NCBI RefSeq assembly: GCF_003265345.1 | Contig: NZ_QFWW01000033.1 | Location: 43,437 to 107,436 of the forward strand | DNA length: 64,000 nt | From: Lentzea terrae | Lineage (GTDB): Bacteria > Actinomycetota > Actinomycetes > Mycobacteriales > Pseudonocardiaceae | Direction of reading: 5' to 3' | Shown: positions 32,280 through 40,747 of the stretch, in pieces | Position numbering within the stretch: position 1 is the stretch's first letter | Layout of the letters: each line of letters begins with the position of its first letter | Translations under genes and position numbers: made by a program | Notes under the pieces: generated by a model | The model's input: only the letters and a program-made list of their open reading frames with translations | What the model was told of the DNA's origin: nothing | Database searches by the model: none

Positions 32280-33803
32280 CTCCTTCTGCTCCAGGTCGAT
32301 CGTGGTGCGCAGGGTGATCGGCTTGAGCAGCAGCGCCGCGATCACGCCGATGACACCGACGGCGGCGGAGATCAAGAAGATGTGCGCCGTGGCGTCGCCG
32401 TGGACGGTGTGCACGATCGTCTGCACCTGGGGTGGCAGTGCCTGGAGGTTCAACGCGCTGGTGTCGCCGGTCGACTGGCCGGGCGGCACGTGCAGCGCGG
32501 CGGAGAGGTCGGCCGTGACGCGGTTGGCCAGCACGGCGCCGAGCACGGAGACGCCGATGGTGCCGCCCAGCGACCGGAAGAACGTGACGGACGCGCTGGC
32601 AGCGCCCAGTTCGCTCAACGGCACGCTGTTCTGCACGGCCAGCACCAGGTTCTGCATGGTCATGCCGACGCCGATGCCGACGACCGCCATCGCGATGCCG
32701 ACCAGCCACAGGGCCGTGGCGTGATCGACGAAGCCCAGCCCGAGGAAGCCGAGCACCAGGATGATCGTGCCCGCGACGATGTACGGCTTGATCTTGCCGG
32801 ACCGGCTGATCAGGCGGCCGGAGATCGTGGACGAGACGAGCACGCCCGCCATCAGCGGGATGGTCAGCAGGCCCGCCTCTGTCGGGGTGTGGCCGCGGCC
32901 GATCTGGAAGTACTGGCCGAGGAACACCGCGCCGCCGAACATGGCCATGCCCACCGCGAGCGACGCGATGATCGCCAGTGCCGGGGTGCGCTGGACGACG
33001 ATGTGCAGCGGCACCACGGGTTGGCTGACCTTCAGCTCGACCGCCACCGCCGCACCGAGCAGCACGAGACCGCCCGCGACCATGGCCCCGGTCTGCCACG
33101 ACAGCCAGCCGAACGAGTTGTCGACGAACGACACCCAGATCAGCAGGACGCTCACGCCCGTGGCGATCAGGGCCGCGCCGAGGTAGTCGATCGTGACGTT
33201 CTCCCGGCGCACGGTCTCCAGCTTCAGCGTGGCCTGCAGCACCACGAACGCGAGCGCGGCGATCGGCACGGCGACCCAGAAGCACCAGCGCCAGCCGAGC
33301 CACGAGACGTCCACGATCAGCCCGCCGAGCAGCGGGCCGCCGACCGTCGCGACGGCCATGACCGCGCCGAGGTAGCCGTTGTAGCGACCGCGTTCGCGCG
33401 GCGGGATGATCGCCGCGATCACGACCTGCACCAGCGCCTGCAGACCGCCGACGCCGAGCCCCTGGAACGCGCGGGCGGCGATCAGCTGCTCGGTGTCCTG
33501 GGCGAACCCGCTGAGCAGCGAGCCGATCACGAAGATCACGATGGCGGCCTGGACCAGCGTCTTCTTGTTGAACAGGTCGGCGAGCCGGCCCCAGAGCGGC
33601 GTGGTGGCCGTCGCGGTGAGCAGGGTGGCGGTGACCACCCACGTGTACTGCGTCTGGGTGCCGTTCAGCGAGCCGATGATGCGGGGCAGCGCGGTGGACA
33701 CCACCGTGGAGCTGACCATGGCCACGAACAGCGCCAACAGCAGTCCGGACAGCGACTCGAGCACCTGGCGGTGTCCCATGGGCTCGCTCTTCACATTGGC
33801 CAC
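32262..33803 (-). CDS. DHA2 family drug exporter (EmrB/QacA type)
   Basis: 513 residues with 14 predicted helices. Motifs include TALPRIIGSLNG and YTWVVTATLLTATATTPLWGRLADLFNKK (motif A: GRLADLFNKK), and motif C-like GPLLGGLIVDVSWLGWRW. It should export drugs or toxic metabolites with proton exchange. GTG start at 33803, just 3 bp after the stop of the M20 gene, so it is the last gene of a three-gene operon. An ATG nine codons in (33779) is an alternative start. A 15-bp palindrome lies 11 bp upstream within the M20 gene. Confidence 0.92.
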   Translation of the reverse strand: MANVKSEPMGHRQVLESLSGLLLALFVAMVSSTVVSTALPRIIGSLNGTQTQYTWVVTATLLTATATTPLWGRLADLFNKKTLVQAAIVIFVIGSLLSGFAQDTEQLIAARAFQGLGVGGLQALVQVVIAAIIPPRERGRYNGYLGAVMAVATVGGPLLGGLIVDVSWLGWRWCFWVAVPIAALAFVVLQATLKLETVRRENVTIDYLGAALIATGVSVLLIWVSFVDNSFGWLSWQTGAMVAGGLVLLGAAVAVELKVSQPVVPLHIVVQRTPALAIIASLAVGMAMFGGAVFLGQYFQIGRGHTPTEAGLLTIPLMAGVLVSSTISGRLISRSGKIKPYIVAGTIILVLGFLGLGFVDHATALWLVGIAMAVVGIGVGMTMQNLVLAVQNSVPLSELGAASASVTFFRSLGGTIGVSVLGAVLANRVTADLSAALHVPPGQSTGDTSALNLQALPPQVQTIVHTVHGDATAHIFLISAAVGVIGVIAALLLKPITLRTTIDLEQKESAGVR

Positions 33804-33806
33804 TCT

Positions 33807-34913
33807 CTAATTATTGCACGTCGTGCAAATTTGCTCAACGAGCAACTGCCTCACCAATGCGGCGAGCAGCGTCGTGCGCGGCACCAGTTCCGACACCAGC
33901 ACGTGTTCGCTGTCGGCGTGCGCTCCACCACCGACGGCGCCGAGCCCGTCCAGCGTCGGAACTCCCAACCCTGCCGTGAAGTTGCCGTCAGACGCACCGC
34001 CGACCGCCGCCTGCGTCAGCTCGACGCCGATCTCCGCGCCGAGCCGAGCAGCCACCTCGAACAACCCCGCGGACATCTCCCGTTCGAGCGGTGGGCGGTT
34101 CGGCCCGCCGACCACCTCGACCTTCGCCCCGTCGACGACCGGCCGCAGTGCCCGCATCGCCTCGTCGATCCGCATCTGCTCGGCGAGGTTCCGCACGCGC
34201 ACGTCCACCAGGAACTTCCCTTGTGCGGCAACGGTGTTCGGTGTGGTGCCGGCGGCCAGCACAGTCGGCGTGACGGTCGTGCCGACGGCAAGATCGGTCA
34301 GCCGCGACACCGCCAGCACCTGGTGCGCCGCCTCGATCGTGGCGCTCACGCCACGTTCGGGTTCCAAGCCGGCGTGTGCGGCGCGACCGTGCAGCCGTAC
34401 CTCGTAGTTGGACGTGCCCTTGCGCTCGGTCTTGAGCGCGCCCCCGTCCGCGGACCCCTCGGCGACCAGCACGGCCCGGTGCTCCCGTGCCTCCGTCTCG
34501 ATCAGCCCGCGCGACGACGGCGAGCCGAGCTCCTCGTCACCGGTGACCAGCACCGTGACGCCGTCCGGAGCATCGAGCGCCGCGACGGCGTGGAAGATCA
34601 TGGCCAGCCCGGTCTTCATGTCGAAGCAGCCGGGCCCGCGCAGCACGCCGTCGCGCACCTCGAACGGGATCCGGTCGAGCGTGCCGATCGGCCACACCGT
34701 GTCGTGGTGGCCGAGCAGCAGAACCTTGCGCGGTCCCGAACCCAGGCGCCACCGCAGATGCGTGCGGCCGTCGAGCACGATGCGTTCCGGCTGCTCGCGC
34801 AGCAACGCGGTGCCCACTTCGGCGGTGACGTCCGCACTGCGGGCGACCGCGGCCAGGTCGGTGGACGGCGACTCGCAGGTCACGAGCCGCTCGATGTCGT
34901 TGAGCAGGTTCAT
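33807..34913 (-). CDS. M20 family metallopeptidase (glutamate carboxypeptidase-like)
   Basis: 368 residues of the M20/CPG2 fold, a two-zinc exopeptidase or amidohydrolase. Metal-site motifs are LLGHHDTVWP (His-Asp), GPGCFDMKTG (bridging Asp), VTGDEELGS (catalytic and metal Glu) and GGGAHADSEH near the C-terminus (His). The dimerisation insert begins SNYEVRLHGRAAHAG. No signal peptide. The ATG follows the stop of the serine hydrolase gene directly. The product may hydrolyse amide-linked amino acids, perhaps a substrate shared with its operon partners. Confidence 0.9.
   Translation of the reverse strand: MNLLNDIERLVTCESPSTDLAAVARSADVTAEVGTALLREQPERIVLDGRTHLRWRLGSGPRKVLLLGHHDTVWPIGTLDRIPFEVRDGVLRGPGCFDMKTGLAMIFHAVAALDAPDGVTVLVTGDEELGSPSSRGLIETEAREHRAVLVAEGSADGGALKTERKGTSNYEVRLHGRAAHAGLEPERGVSATIEAAHQVLAVSRLTDLAVGTTVTPTVLAAGTTPNTVAAQGKFLVDVRVRNLAEQMRIDEAMRALRPVVDGAKVEVVGGPNRPPLEREMSAGLFEVAARLGAEIGVELTQAAVGGASDGNFTAGLGVPTLDGLGAVGGGAHADSEHVLVSELVPRTTLLAALVRQLLVEQICTTCNN
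33814..33828. promoter_or_regulatory. Perfect palindrome TTGCACGTCGTGCAA, candidate TetR-type operator
   Basis: 7+1+7 perfect palindrome inside the last codons of the M20 gene (encoding …CTTCNN), 11 bp before the DHA2 exporter start. TetR-type repressors of DHA2 exporters commonly use such sites. No TetR gene lies in the window. Confidence 0.55.
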
Positions 34914-36263
34914 TCAGGCCACCTTCGGCGTTGCGCGGAGAGCCGTGTGCACGTATTGCTCACCGGTGGGCAGGGCGTAGAACACGACGGACTGCCAGCT
35001 CTTCTCCTCCGAGTCGCGGCACACGAACCGCGAGTCGCCGAGCGGTACGAGATCGACCTCCGGCGGATCCGGGAGGATTCCGGCCAACGGTCCCGTGCCC
35101 GTCGTCTTCACCCGCAGCCCGCGTTCGCCCTCGGTGATGTCGAAGATCACGGAGCCACGCTCGTACCGGCCGACGTACCGCGCGTGGTCCACGACGGGAG
35201 GCTGGGCGGCCGGTTCCAGTGGTGGTGGCATGGCGACGCCCGCGAGCTCGGCGAAGATCTCCCGGTACAGCTCCAGGCCCAGCTCACGCGCGCGACCACC
35301 GTTGGTCAGCAACGTGACTGCGAGTCCCTGCTCGGGCAGCACCCGCAGGAACGCGGACTGCCCGATGGTGTTGCCGTCGTGGCCGATCAGCCGCTGCCCG
35401 TCCCAGCCGAACCGGATCCAGCCGAGGCCCCACGAGTCGGCCGCCGCGTTCGGGTCGGGTAGGCCGGTCTGCTTCTCGGTCATGGCTGTCGCGGACGCCG
35501 CGGACAGCACACGGGTGCCGTCCTGCGCGAGACCGCCGTCGAGGTGCATCCGCGCGAAGGCCAGCACGTCGGCGGTCGTGGCGAAGATCGTCCCCGCCGG
35601 CCCCATCGACCGGGCCAGCGCCCACACCGGAGCCGGTTCCGTCCTGTCGTCCTCGGTGATGTGCCCGACGGCGGCCCGGAACATCAGCGCCTCCTCCGGC
35701 AACGTGCCGGTGTGCGTCAGCCCGAGTGGCGCGCAGAGCCGCTCCCGCAGCGCGGCGTCCCAGTTCTGGCCGGTGAGCTTCTCGATCACCCGGCCCGCCA
35801 GCGAGAAACCGGAGTTGCAGTAGGAGAACGTGGCCCCCAGCGGGTGGTTCTGCCTGGCCTCCGCGAGCAGCTCGACGTAGCGCTCCAGGCACTCGTCGCC
35901 GCGGCCGGTGTCGGTGAAGATGTCGCCGTCGATGCCGCTGGTGTGCGTCAACAGGTGCCGCATGGTCACCTTCTGCTCGGCCACCGGGTCCGCGAGCTTC
36001 AGCTCCGGCAGCACGTCGGCGATCGGCGCGTCGAGGTCGAGCAGCCCCTCGTCGACCAGTTGCATGACGAGGGTCGTCGTCCACACCTTGCTGATCGAGC
36101 CGAGCTGGAACACCGAGTCGTCGGTGACCTCCACGCCGGTCGCCTTGTTCAGCACGCCGTGGTGCGCCTGGACGATCTCGCCTCGGTAGAGGATGCCGAG
36201 CGCCGCGCCCGGCACGTCGTGCTTCTCGGCGAGCGCGGAGAGCCTGCTCTGCCAGTGCTTCAT
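34914..36263 (-). CDS. Serine hydrolase of the beta-lactamase/AmpC-like family
   Basis: 449 residues. The catalytic SxxK is in QLGSISKVWT (about residues 56-59), the YxN motif in FSYCNSGFSLAG (about 146) and a KTG-like stretch near IGHDGNTIG. The C-terminal 110 residues form a lipocalin-like extension (VGRYERGSVIFDI). No signal peptide, so it is probably a cytosolic esterase or D-amino-acid peptidase rather than a secreted beta-lactamase. First gene of the operon with the M20 peptidase (adjacent TGA-ATG) and the exporter. Divergent from the ABC exporter genes. Confidence 0.88.
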   Translation of the reverse strand: MKHWQSRLSALAEKHDVPGAALGILYRGEIVQAHHGVLNKATGVEVTDDSVFQLGSISKVWTTTLVMQLVDEGLLDLDAPIADVLPELKLADPVAEQKVTMRHLLTHTSGIDGDIFTDTGRGDECLERYVELLAEARQNHPLGATFSYCNSGFSLAGRVIEKLTGQNWDAALRERLCAPLGLTHTGTLPEEALMFRAAVGHITEDDRTEPAPVWALARSMGPAGTIFATTADVLAFARMHLDGGLAQDGTRVLSAASATAMTEKQTGLPDPNAAADSWGLGWIRFGWDGQRLIGHDGNTIGQSAFLRVLPEQGLAVTLLTNGGRARELGLELYREIFAELAGVAMPPPLEPAAQPPVVDHARYVGRYERGSVIFDITEGERGLRVKTTGTGPLAGILPDPPEVDLVPLGDSRFVCRDSEEKSWQSVVFYALPTGEQYVHTALRATPKVA

Positions 36264-36422
36264 GAAACGTCCTCCCCAGGTTGGCCCTTCTCCCTCGATC
36301 TTGCCGTGCTTTCGGAGGTGGAGCAGGCTCTACCTCGTTCCGGGCAGCCTGCGTGATCGTTGCCAACGGGTCTTCTTCCATACGTTCTTGGCCGGAAGTT
36401 GTTGCCGACCAAGGAGAAGGTC

Positions 36423-37154
36423 ATGAGCGCAGACGCGCTGTCACTGCAAGCGGTGCGGAAGGTGTACGGCTCGGGTGGCGGTGCCGTCACGGCGTTGCAC
36501 GAGGTCACCGTCGGCATCCGGCGAGGCACCTTCACCGCGGTGATGGGACCGTCCGGCTCGGGCAAGAGCACCTTTCTGCACTGCGCGTCGGGCATGGACC
36601 GCCCGACGTCCGGTCGCGTGCTGCTCGGCGACACCGATCTCGGCGCCCTGAAGGAGGCGCGGCTGACGGAGGTGCGCCGTGACCGGATCGGGTTCGTCTT
36701 CCAGGCCTACAACCTCCTCCCGTCGCTGACCGTGCAGCAGAACATCACGTTGCCGCTCCGCCTGGCCGGCCGCCGTGCCGACGACGGGTGGCTGCGGGAG
36801 ATCGTCGGGCGAGTCGGGCTGGCCGATCGGCTCGGCCATCTCCCGGCCGAGTTGTCCGGTGGGCAGCAGCAACGGGTGGCCATCGCACGCGCGCTCGTCG
36901 CGCGGCCCGAGGTGGTGCTGGCCGACGAGCCGACCGGGGCCTTGGACTCGCGGACGGCCGCGCAGGTGCTGGCGTTGTTGCGGTCCATTGTGGACGAGAT
37001 GGGGCAGACAGTGCTGATGGTGACGCACGACCCGGTTGCTGCGTCTGCTGCGCACAGCGTGCTGTTCCTGGCAGATGGGCGGTTGGCCGGGGAGCTGTAC
37101 GGGCCTACGCCGGAGAAGGTCGCCGAGCGCATGACGCACCTCGGGGAGTGGTGA
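36423..37154 (+). CDS. ABC transporter ATP-binding protein (MacB/LolD type)
   Basis: 243 residues. Walker A GPSGSGKST (about 41-49), Q-loop FVFQAYNLLPSLT, signature LSGGQQQRVAIARAL, Walker B VVLADEPTGALD and switch His in MVTHD are all intact. The QAYNLLPSLTVQQNI pattern marks the FtsX-partner subfamily. The ATG at 36423 is preceded by AGGAGAAGG. It ends 3 bp before the FtsX permease gene, with which it forms an exporter or mechanotransmission complex. Confidence 0.93.
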   Translation: MSADALSLQAVRKVYGSGGGAVTALHEVTVGIRRGTFTAVMGPSGSGKSTFLHCASGMDRPTSGRVLLGDTDLGALKEARLTEVRRDRIGFVFQAYNLLPSLTVQQNITLPLRLAGRRADDGWLREIVGRVGLADRLGHLPAELSGGQQQRVAIARALVARPEVVLADEPTGALDSRTAAQVLALLRSIVDEMGQTVLMVTHDPVAASAAHSVLFLADGRLAGELYGPTPEKVAERMTHLGEW

Positions 37155-37157
37155 GCT

Positions 37158-39638
37158 GTGCTGACTCTTGCGTGGCAGACGGTCAAGGCCCGCACCAGCG
37201 GGTTCCTCGGCGCTTTCGTCGCCATCCTCTTCGGCACGGCACTCGTGGCGGCCTGCGGGATTCTCATGGAGTCCGGATTTCGCGGCGGCGTGCCTACCCA
37301 GCGCTATGCGGCCACTGACGTGGTCGTCACCGGCGATCGGACGGTGCGCCCGCCAGGTGGTGACGTGCTGGCGTTCGAGCACGCCGCCGAGCAGCCGGCC
37401 ATTTCCGCCGCGCTGGTGGCCAAGGTCGCTGCGGTGCCCGGGGTGAAGGCCGCGGTGCCGGAGCTGACGTTCCCGGCTGTGGTGGTGGGGCCGGACGGAC
37501 AACCCGTGGCGGACAAGCCAACGCTTGGCCACAACTGGGAGTCGGCCGTGCTGGCGCCCTTCACGCTGAAGGAAGGGCGAGCTCCCGCCGGCAACGATGA
37601 GGTGGTGCTCGACTCTGGGCTGGCGGCTCGGTCCGGGGTGGGGGTGGGCGGCGAGGTGCGGGTCATGACCCGGTCGGTGCCCGTCGCGTACCGCGTCACC
37701 GGCGTCGCGGAGAACGCCGGAGACCGGCAGGCGGCTCTCTTCTTCAGCTCCGCCAAGGCCACCGAGCTCAACGGCCGACCGGACCAGGTCGACGCGATCG
37801 GCGTGCTGACCACGAACGACGTAGCCGACCGCATCGAGGACGTCCTCGCTGACGACCACGTCACGGTCTCGACCGGCGCCGACCGCAGCGCCGCGGAGTT
37901 CGACGACGTCAGCCAGACCAAGGCGATCCTCGCGATCATCGCGGGCTCGTTCGGCGGCTACGCGGTCCTCGTGGCGATCTTCGTCGTGGCCAGCACCCTG
38001 GCGCTGACCGTCGAGCAACGGCGCCGCGAGTTCGCCCTCCTGCGCGCGGTCGGCGCCACGCCGCGGCAGATCCGCAAGATGATCGGCATCGAAACGCTGG
38101 TCGTGGGAGCGGTGGCCGGAGCGGCAGGCAGCCTGCTGGGCATCGCGGTCAGCCACGGCCTGCGCACGGCGTTCGCGAACATCGGCGTGGTTCCGCACGA
38201 CTTCGACCTCTCGATCAGCCCGATCCCGCTGGTCGCGGCCCTGCTGATCGGGCTGCTGGCGGCCAGGGTGGCGGCGTGGAGCGCGGCGCGCCGACCGTCC
38301 TCCATCAAGCCCGTCGAAGCGCTGGGGGAGGCCGCGGTCCAACGCACCGACGTCGGGAGGGTCCGCCTGGCCATCGGACGGGTTCTCATCGTGATCGGCA
38401 CGGTGGCGACGACGCTGCCGTTGTTCATCCCCGGTCAGCTCGGCGCGGCGATGTCGGTCATGGCGACGCTGGTGCTGATCATCGGGTTGACGCTGGTCGG
38501 ACCACGGGTGATCAGCAAGGCGGTCCGGCTCATCGCGCCGGCGCTGAGCAGGTTCAACACGAGCGGCTACCTGGCGGCGGCGAACGTCAGCAGGAACTCG
38601 CGCCGGCTGGCCGCCGCCGTCACGCCGTTGATGCTGGCCGTCGGGTTCGCCGTGGTGAACTTCTACAGCCAGACGACCTTCACCGCGGCCGTGCAGCAGG
38701 AGACCACCAGGGCGATCACGGCCGACCAGGTGATCAGCGGCGTGACGGGTGTGCCGCCGGAGATCGCCGCAGCCGCAAGAGGCCAAGGCGTGACGGCGAC
38801 GTCGTTGGTGCGCACGCAGGTGATCACCGCCAGGAAGTCGGGCGACACCGTAGAAGTGAACCGCGGCCCCGCCAACGGACTCGACCCGGACGCCGGCGAC
38901 ACGGTCGACCTCGCGGTCACAGCAGGCAGCCTCGAGGACCTCAAGCCGGGCACCGTGGCGTTGGGCAAGACGCACGCCTTCTGGTCGAACAAGAAGGTCG
39001 GCGACACCGTCGAGCTCTGGTACGCGGACGGCCAACCGGCCCGCCTCCAAGTCGTCGCGATCTACCAGCACGAACTGGCGTTCGGCGACCACGTGCTGAA
39101 CGCGCAGGACGCCCGCGCCCACACCACCTCCGGCATGGACAGCGCGGTGCTCGTGAAGGGCACTGCAAAGGACCTGACCAGCCGCTATCCCGGCCTCGTG
39201 GTGACCGAGAACGCGGCCGCGCAGGACCGGGGCGACGAACGCACCCAGTTCCTGCTCAACCTGGTGGCAGTGGGCGTGATCCTCGGCTACGTCGCCATCT
39301 CGGTGTCCAACACGCTGGTGATGTCGACGGCGGCGAGGCGGCGCGAGTTCGCCCTGCTGCGCCTGGTCGGGACCGGACGCCGCCAGGTCGTCCGGATGAT
39401 GCGGACCGAGGCACTGCTGACCGTCGGTCTGGCCGCCGTGCTCGGCTCGGCGGTAGCCGCACTGCCGCTCACCCTCCTCGCGATCGGCTCCACCGGAGTC
39501 CCGTGGCCGGCCGGTCCGGTCTGGGTCTACGGAGCCGTCGTCGCGGGAGCGGCATTGCTCGGCATCGTGTCGATCGCCGTGTCGACGAGGTTGTCGTTGC
39601 GCGCCAAGCCCATCGACGCGATAGGCACCCGCGAATGA
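37158..39638 (+). CDS. FtsX-like ABC transporter permease
   Basis: 826 residues with two FtsX domains: an N-terminal helix plus a long extracellular domain, three helices in the middle (LVAIFVVASTLALTVEQRRREFALLRAVGATPRQIRKM) and the same pattern repeated at the C-terminus (VSNTLVMSTAARRREFALLRLVGTGRRQVVRMM). This ten-helix form exports peptides, lipids or antibiotics with the upstream ATPase. GTG start 3 bp after the ATPase stop. A terminator hairpin follows immediately. Confidence 0.93.
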   Translation: MLTLAWQTVKARTSGFLGAFVAILFGTALVAACGILMESGFRGGVPTQRYAATDVVVTGDRTVRPPGGDVLAFEHAAEQPAISAALVAKVAAVPGVKAAVPELTFPAVVVGPDGQPVADKPTLGHNWESAVLAPFTLKEGRAPAGNDEVVLDSGLAARSGVGVGGEVRVMTRSVPVAYRVTGVAENAGDRQAALFFSSAKATELNGRPDQVDAIGVLTTNDVADRIEDVLADDHVTVSTGADRSAAEFDDVSQTKAILAIIAGSFGGYAVLVAIFVVASTLALTVEQRRREFALLRAVGATPRQIRKMIGIETLVVGAVAGAAGSLLGIAVSHGLRTAFANIGVVPHDFDLSISPIPLVAALLIGLLAARVAAWSAARRPSSIKPVEALGEAAVQRTDVGRVRLAIGRVLIVIGTVATTLPLFIPGQLGAAMSVMATLVLIIGLTLVGPRVISKAVRLIAPALSRFNTSGYLAAANVSRNSRRLAAAVTPLMLAVGFAVVNFYSQTTFTAAVQQETTRAITADQVISGVTGVPPEIAAAARGQGVTATSLVRTQVITARKSGDTVEVNRGPANGLDPDAGDTVDLAVTAGSLEDLKPGTVALGKTHAFWSNKKVGDTVELWYADGQPARLQVVAIYQHELAFGDHVLNAQDARAHTTSGMDSAVLVKGTAKDLTSRYPGLVVTENAAAQDRGDERTQFLLNLVAVGVILGYVAISVSNTLVMSTAARRREFALLRLVGTGRRQVVRMMRTEALLTVGLAAVLGSAVAALPLTLLAIGSTGVPWPAGPVWVYGAVVAGAALLGIVSIAVSTRLSLRAKPIDAIGTRE

Positions 39639-39642
39639 CGAA

Positions 39643-39672
39643 GAGGCCACCCCTTGCGGAAGGGGTGGCCTC
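39643..39672. terminator. Bidirectional hairpin terminator
   Basis: Perfect 13-bp stem (39643-39655 with 39660-39672) and a 4-nt loop, between the convergent FtsX and C39-like genes; no T-tract. It lies 4 bp after the FtsX stop and 12 bp after the other. Confidence 0.8.
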
Positions 39673-39684
39673 TGCATGTCACGG

Positions 39685-40611
39685 TCAGCCGACCGGCGGC
39701 GCCATCTCGAAGAAGTTGTAGCCCTCGACCAACTGCGTGGTCGTCGCCGTCGAGCCCGGCGTCGTGAGGTGCCAGCGGGTGACGGTGCGGTAGGTGCCGG
39801 GGATGGCGATGTCACCCAGGTCGTTGTCGGGGTTGTTCTTGGTCGGGACCCACTCGACGACGGTCTTCTTCGTCAGGGTCGCGTTGATCGTCGCGTAGTC
39901 GGACTGCGTCTTCAGGTAGTCACCGACACCGTGGTCAGAAGCACGACCGGGGTCCATGTAGCGGACCTGCACGGTGTCGCCGTTGAAGGAGCCGTCGACC
40001 TGGACCAGCGTGACGATGTGGCCACCGCCGCGCTGCAGGCTGCCGGCCTTCGGACCCGCCGAGTAGCGGCCGTACACCATCTGCACCGGCCCGCGGGCGA
40101 GCCTCTTCGCGAGGTCACCGCCGAAGTCCGCGGCACCGTCGGTGTTCACCCCGTAGGCGACCGTGGCCCAGCCGGCGTCACGAGCGGGCTTGGTCGCGAT
40201 GTTCCAGGCGGTGCGCAGGTTGTACAGGTTGGTGCCGCCGTTGTACTGGGCGTCCTCACCGATCCGCCCGATGGAGTTGGTGATGACGTTGTAGTCGGCC
40301 TGGTCCTGGGGGTCGAGGTTCATGACCTTGGTGGTCAGCCAGCCGACCGGCGCCTTCTTCTCGTGCGCCCAGTAGTGCAGCACGTTGTAGAGCGACGTCG
40401 GGCCGCAGTACGCGCCACCGTTGTTCTCCAGACCCGCGCGGTGCTGGTCGACGTCGCTGACCCCGCACTGCTTCACGGAGAAGTCGGGGCCCACCAGGTC
40501 GGTCACCTTCACGCACGGGGCCGGCTGGCCGATGACCGGGTCGGCGGACGCGACGGCCGGGAGCGCGATGGTCGAGAGGGTGGCGGCGGCGATGATGGCC
40601 TTGCGGATCAT
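39685..40611 (-). CDS. Secreted C39-like cysteine peptidase domain protein
   Basis: 308 residues with a Sec signal (MIRKAIIAAATLSTIALPAVASA). The segment GGAYCGPTSLYNVLHYWA matches the nucleophile region of papain-fold C39_2 proteins. A plausible catalytic His is in GGGHIVTLVQVDG and the following Asp/Asn in VRYMDPG. Two further Cys are near the mature N-terminus (APCVKV, KQCGV). It may be a secreted peptidase or an inactive relative. GGTAAGGACC precedes the ATG at 40611; a longer in-frame start exists at 40671 but would bury the signal peptide. Confidence 0.72.
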   Translation of the reverse strand: MIRKAIIAAATLSTIALPAVASADPVIGQPAPCVKVTDLVGPDFSVKQCGVSDVDQHRAGLENNGGAYCGPTSLYNVLHYWAHEKKAPVGWLTTKVMNLDPQDQADYNVITNSIGRIGEDAQYNGGTNLYNLRTAWNIATKPARDAGWATVAYGVNTDGAADFGGDLAKRLARGPVQMVYGRYSAGPKAGSLQRGGGHIVTLVQVDGSFNGDTVQVRYMDPGRASDHGVGDYLKTQSDYATINATLTKKTVVEWVPTKNNPDNDLGDIAIPGTYRTVTRWHLTTPGSTATTTQLVEGYNFFEMAPPVG

Positions 40612-40679
40612 GGTCCTTACCTTCCGTTCGCGGTTTGCGTTGGTAGGTAAAGACTCTTGGATCGCGAACACGAACGCAT

Positions 40680-40694
40680 GAGGGATGATCCCTC
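40680..40694. promoter_or_regulatory. Palindrome GAGGGAT-N-ATCCCTC upstream of the C39-like gene
   Basis: Perfect 7+1+7 palindrome 69 bp upstream of the start codon, in the 136-bp spacer after the P450 gene. Candidate operator. Confidence 0.45.
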
Positions 40695-40747
40695 AACCCC
40701 AACGGCCGAAAAGTTGGGTGTATCAGACCATCCCCCAAGCGCCTCTG

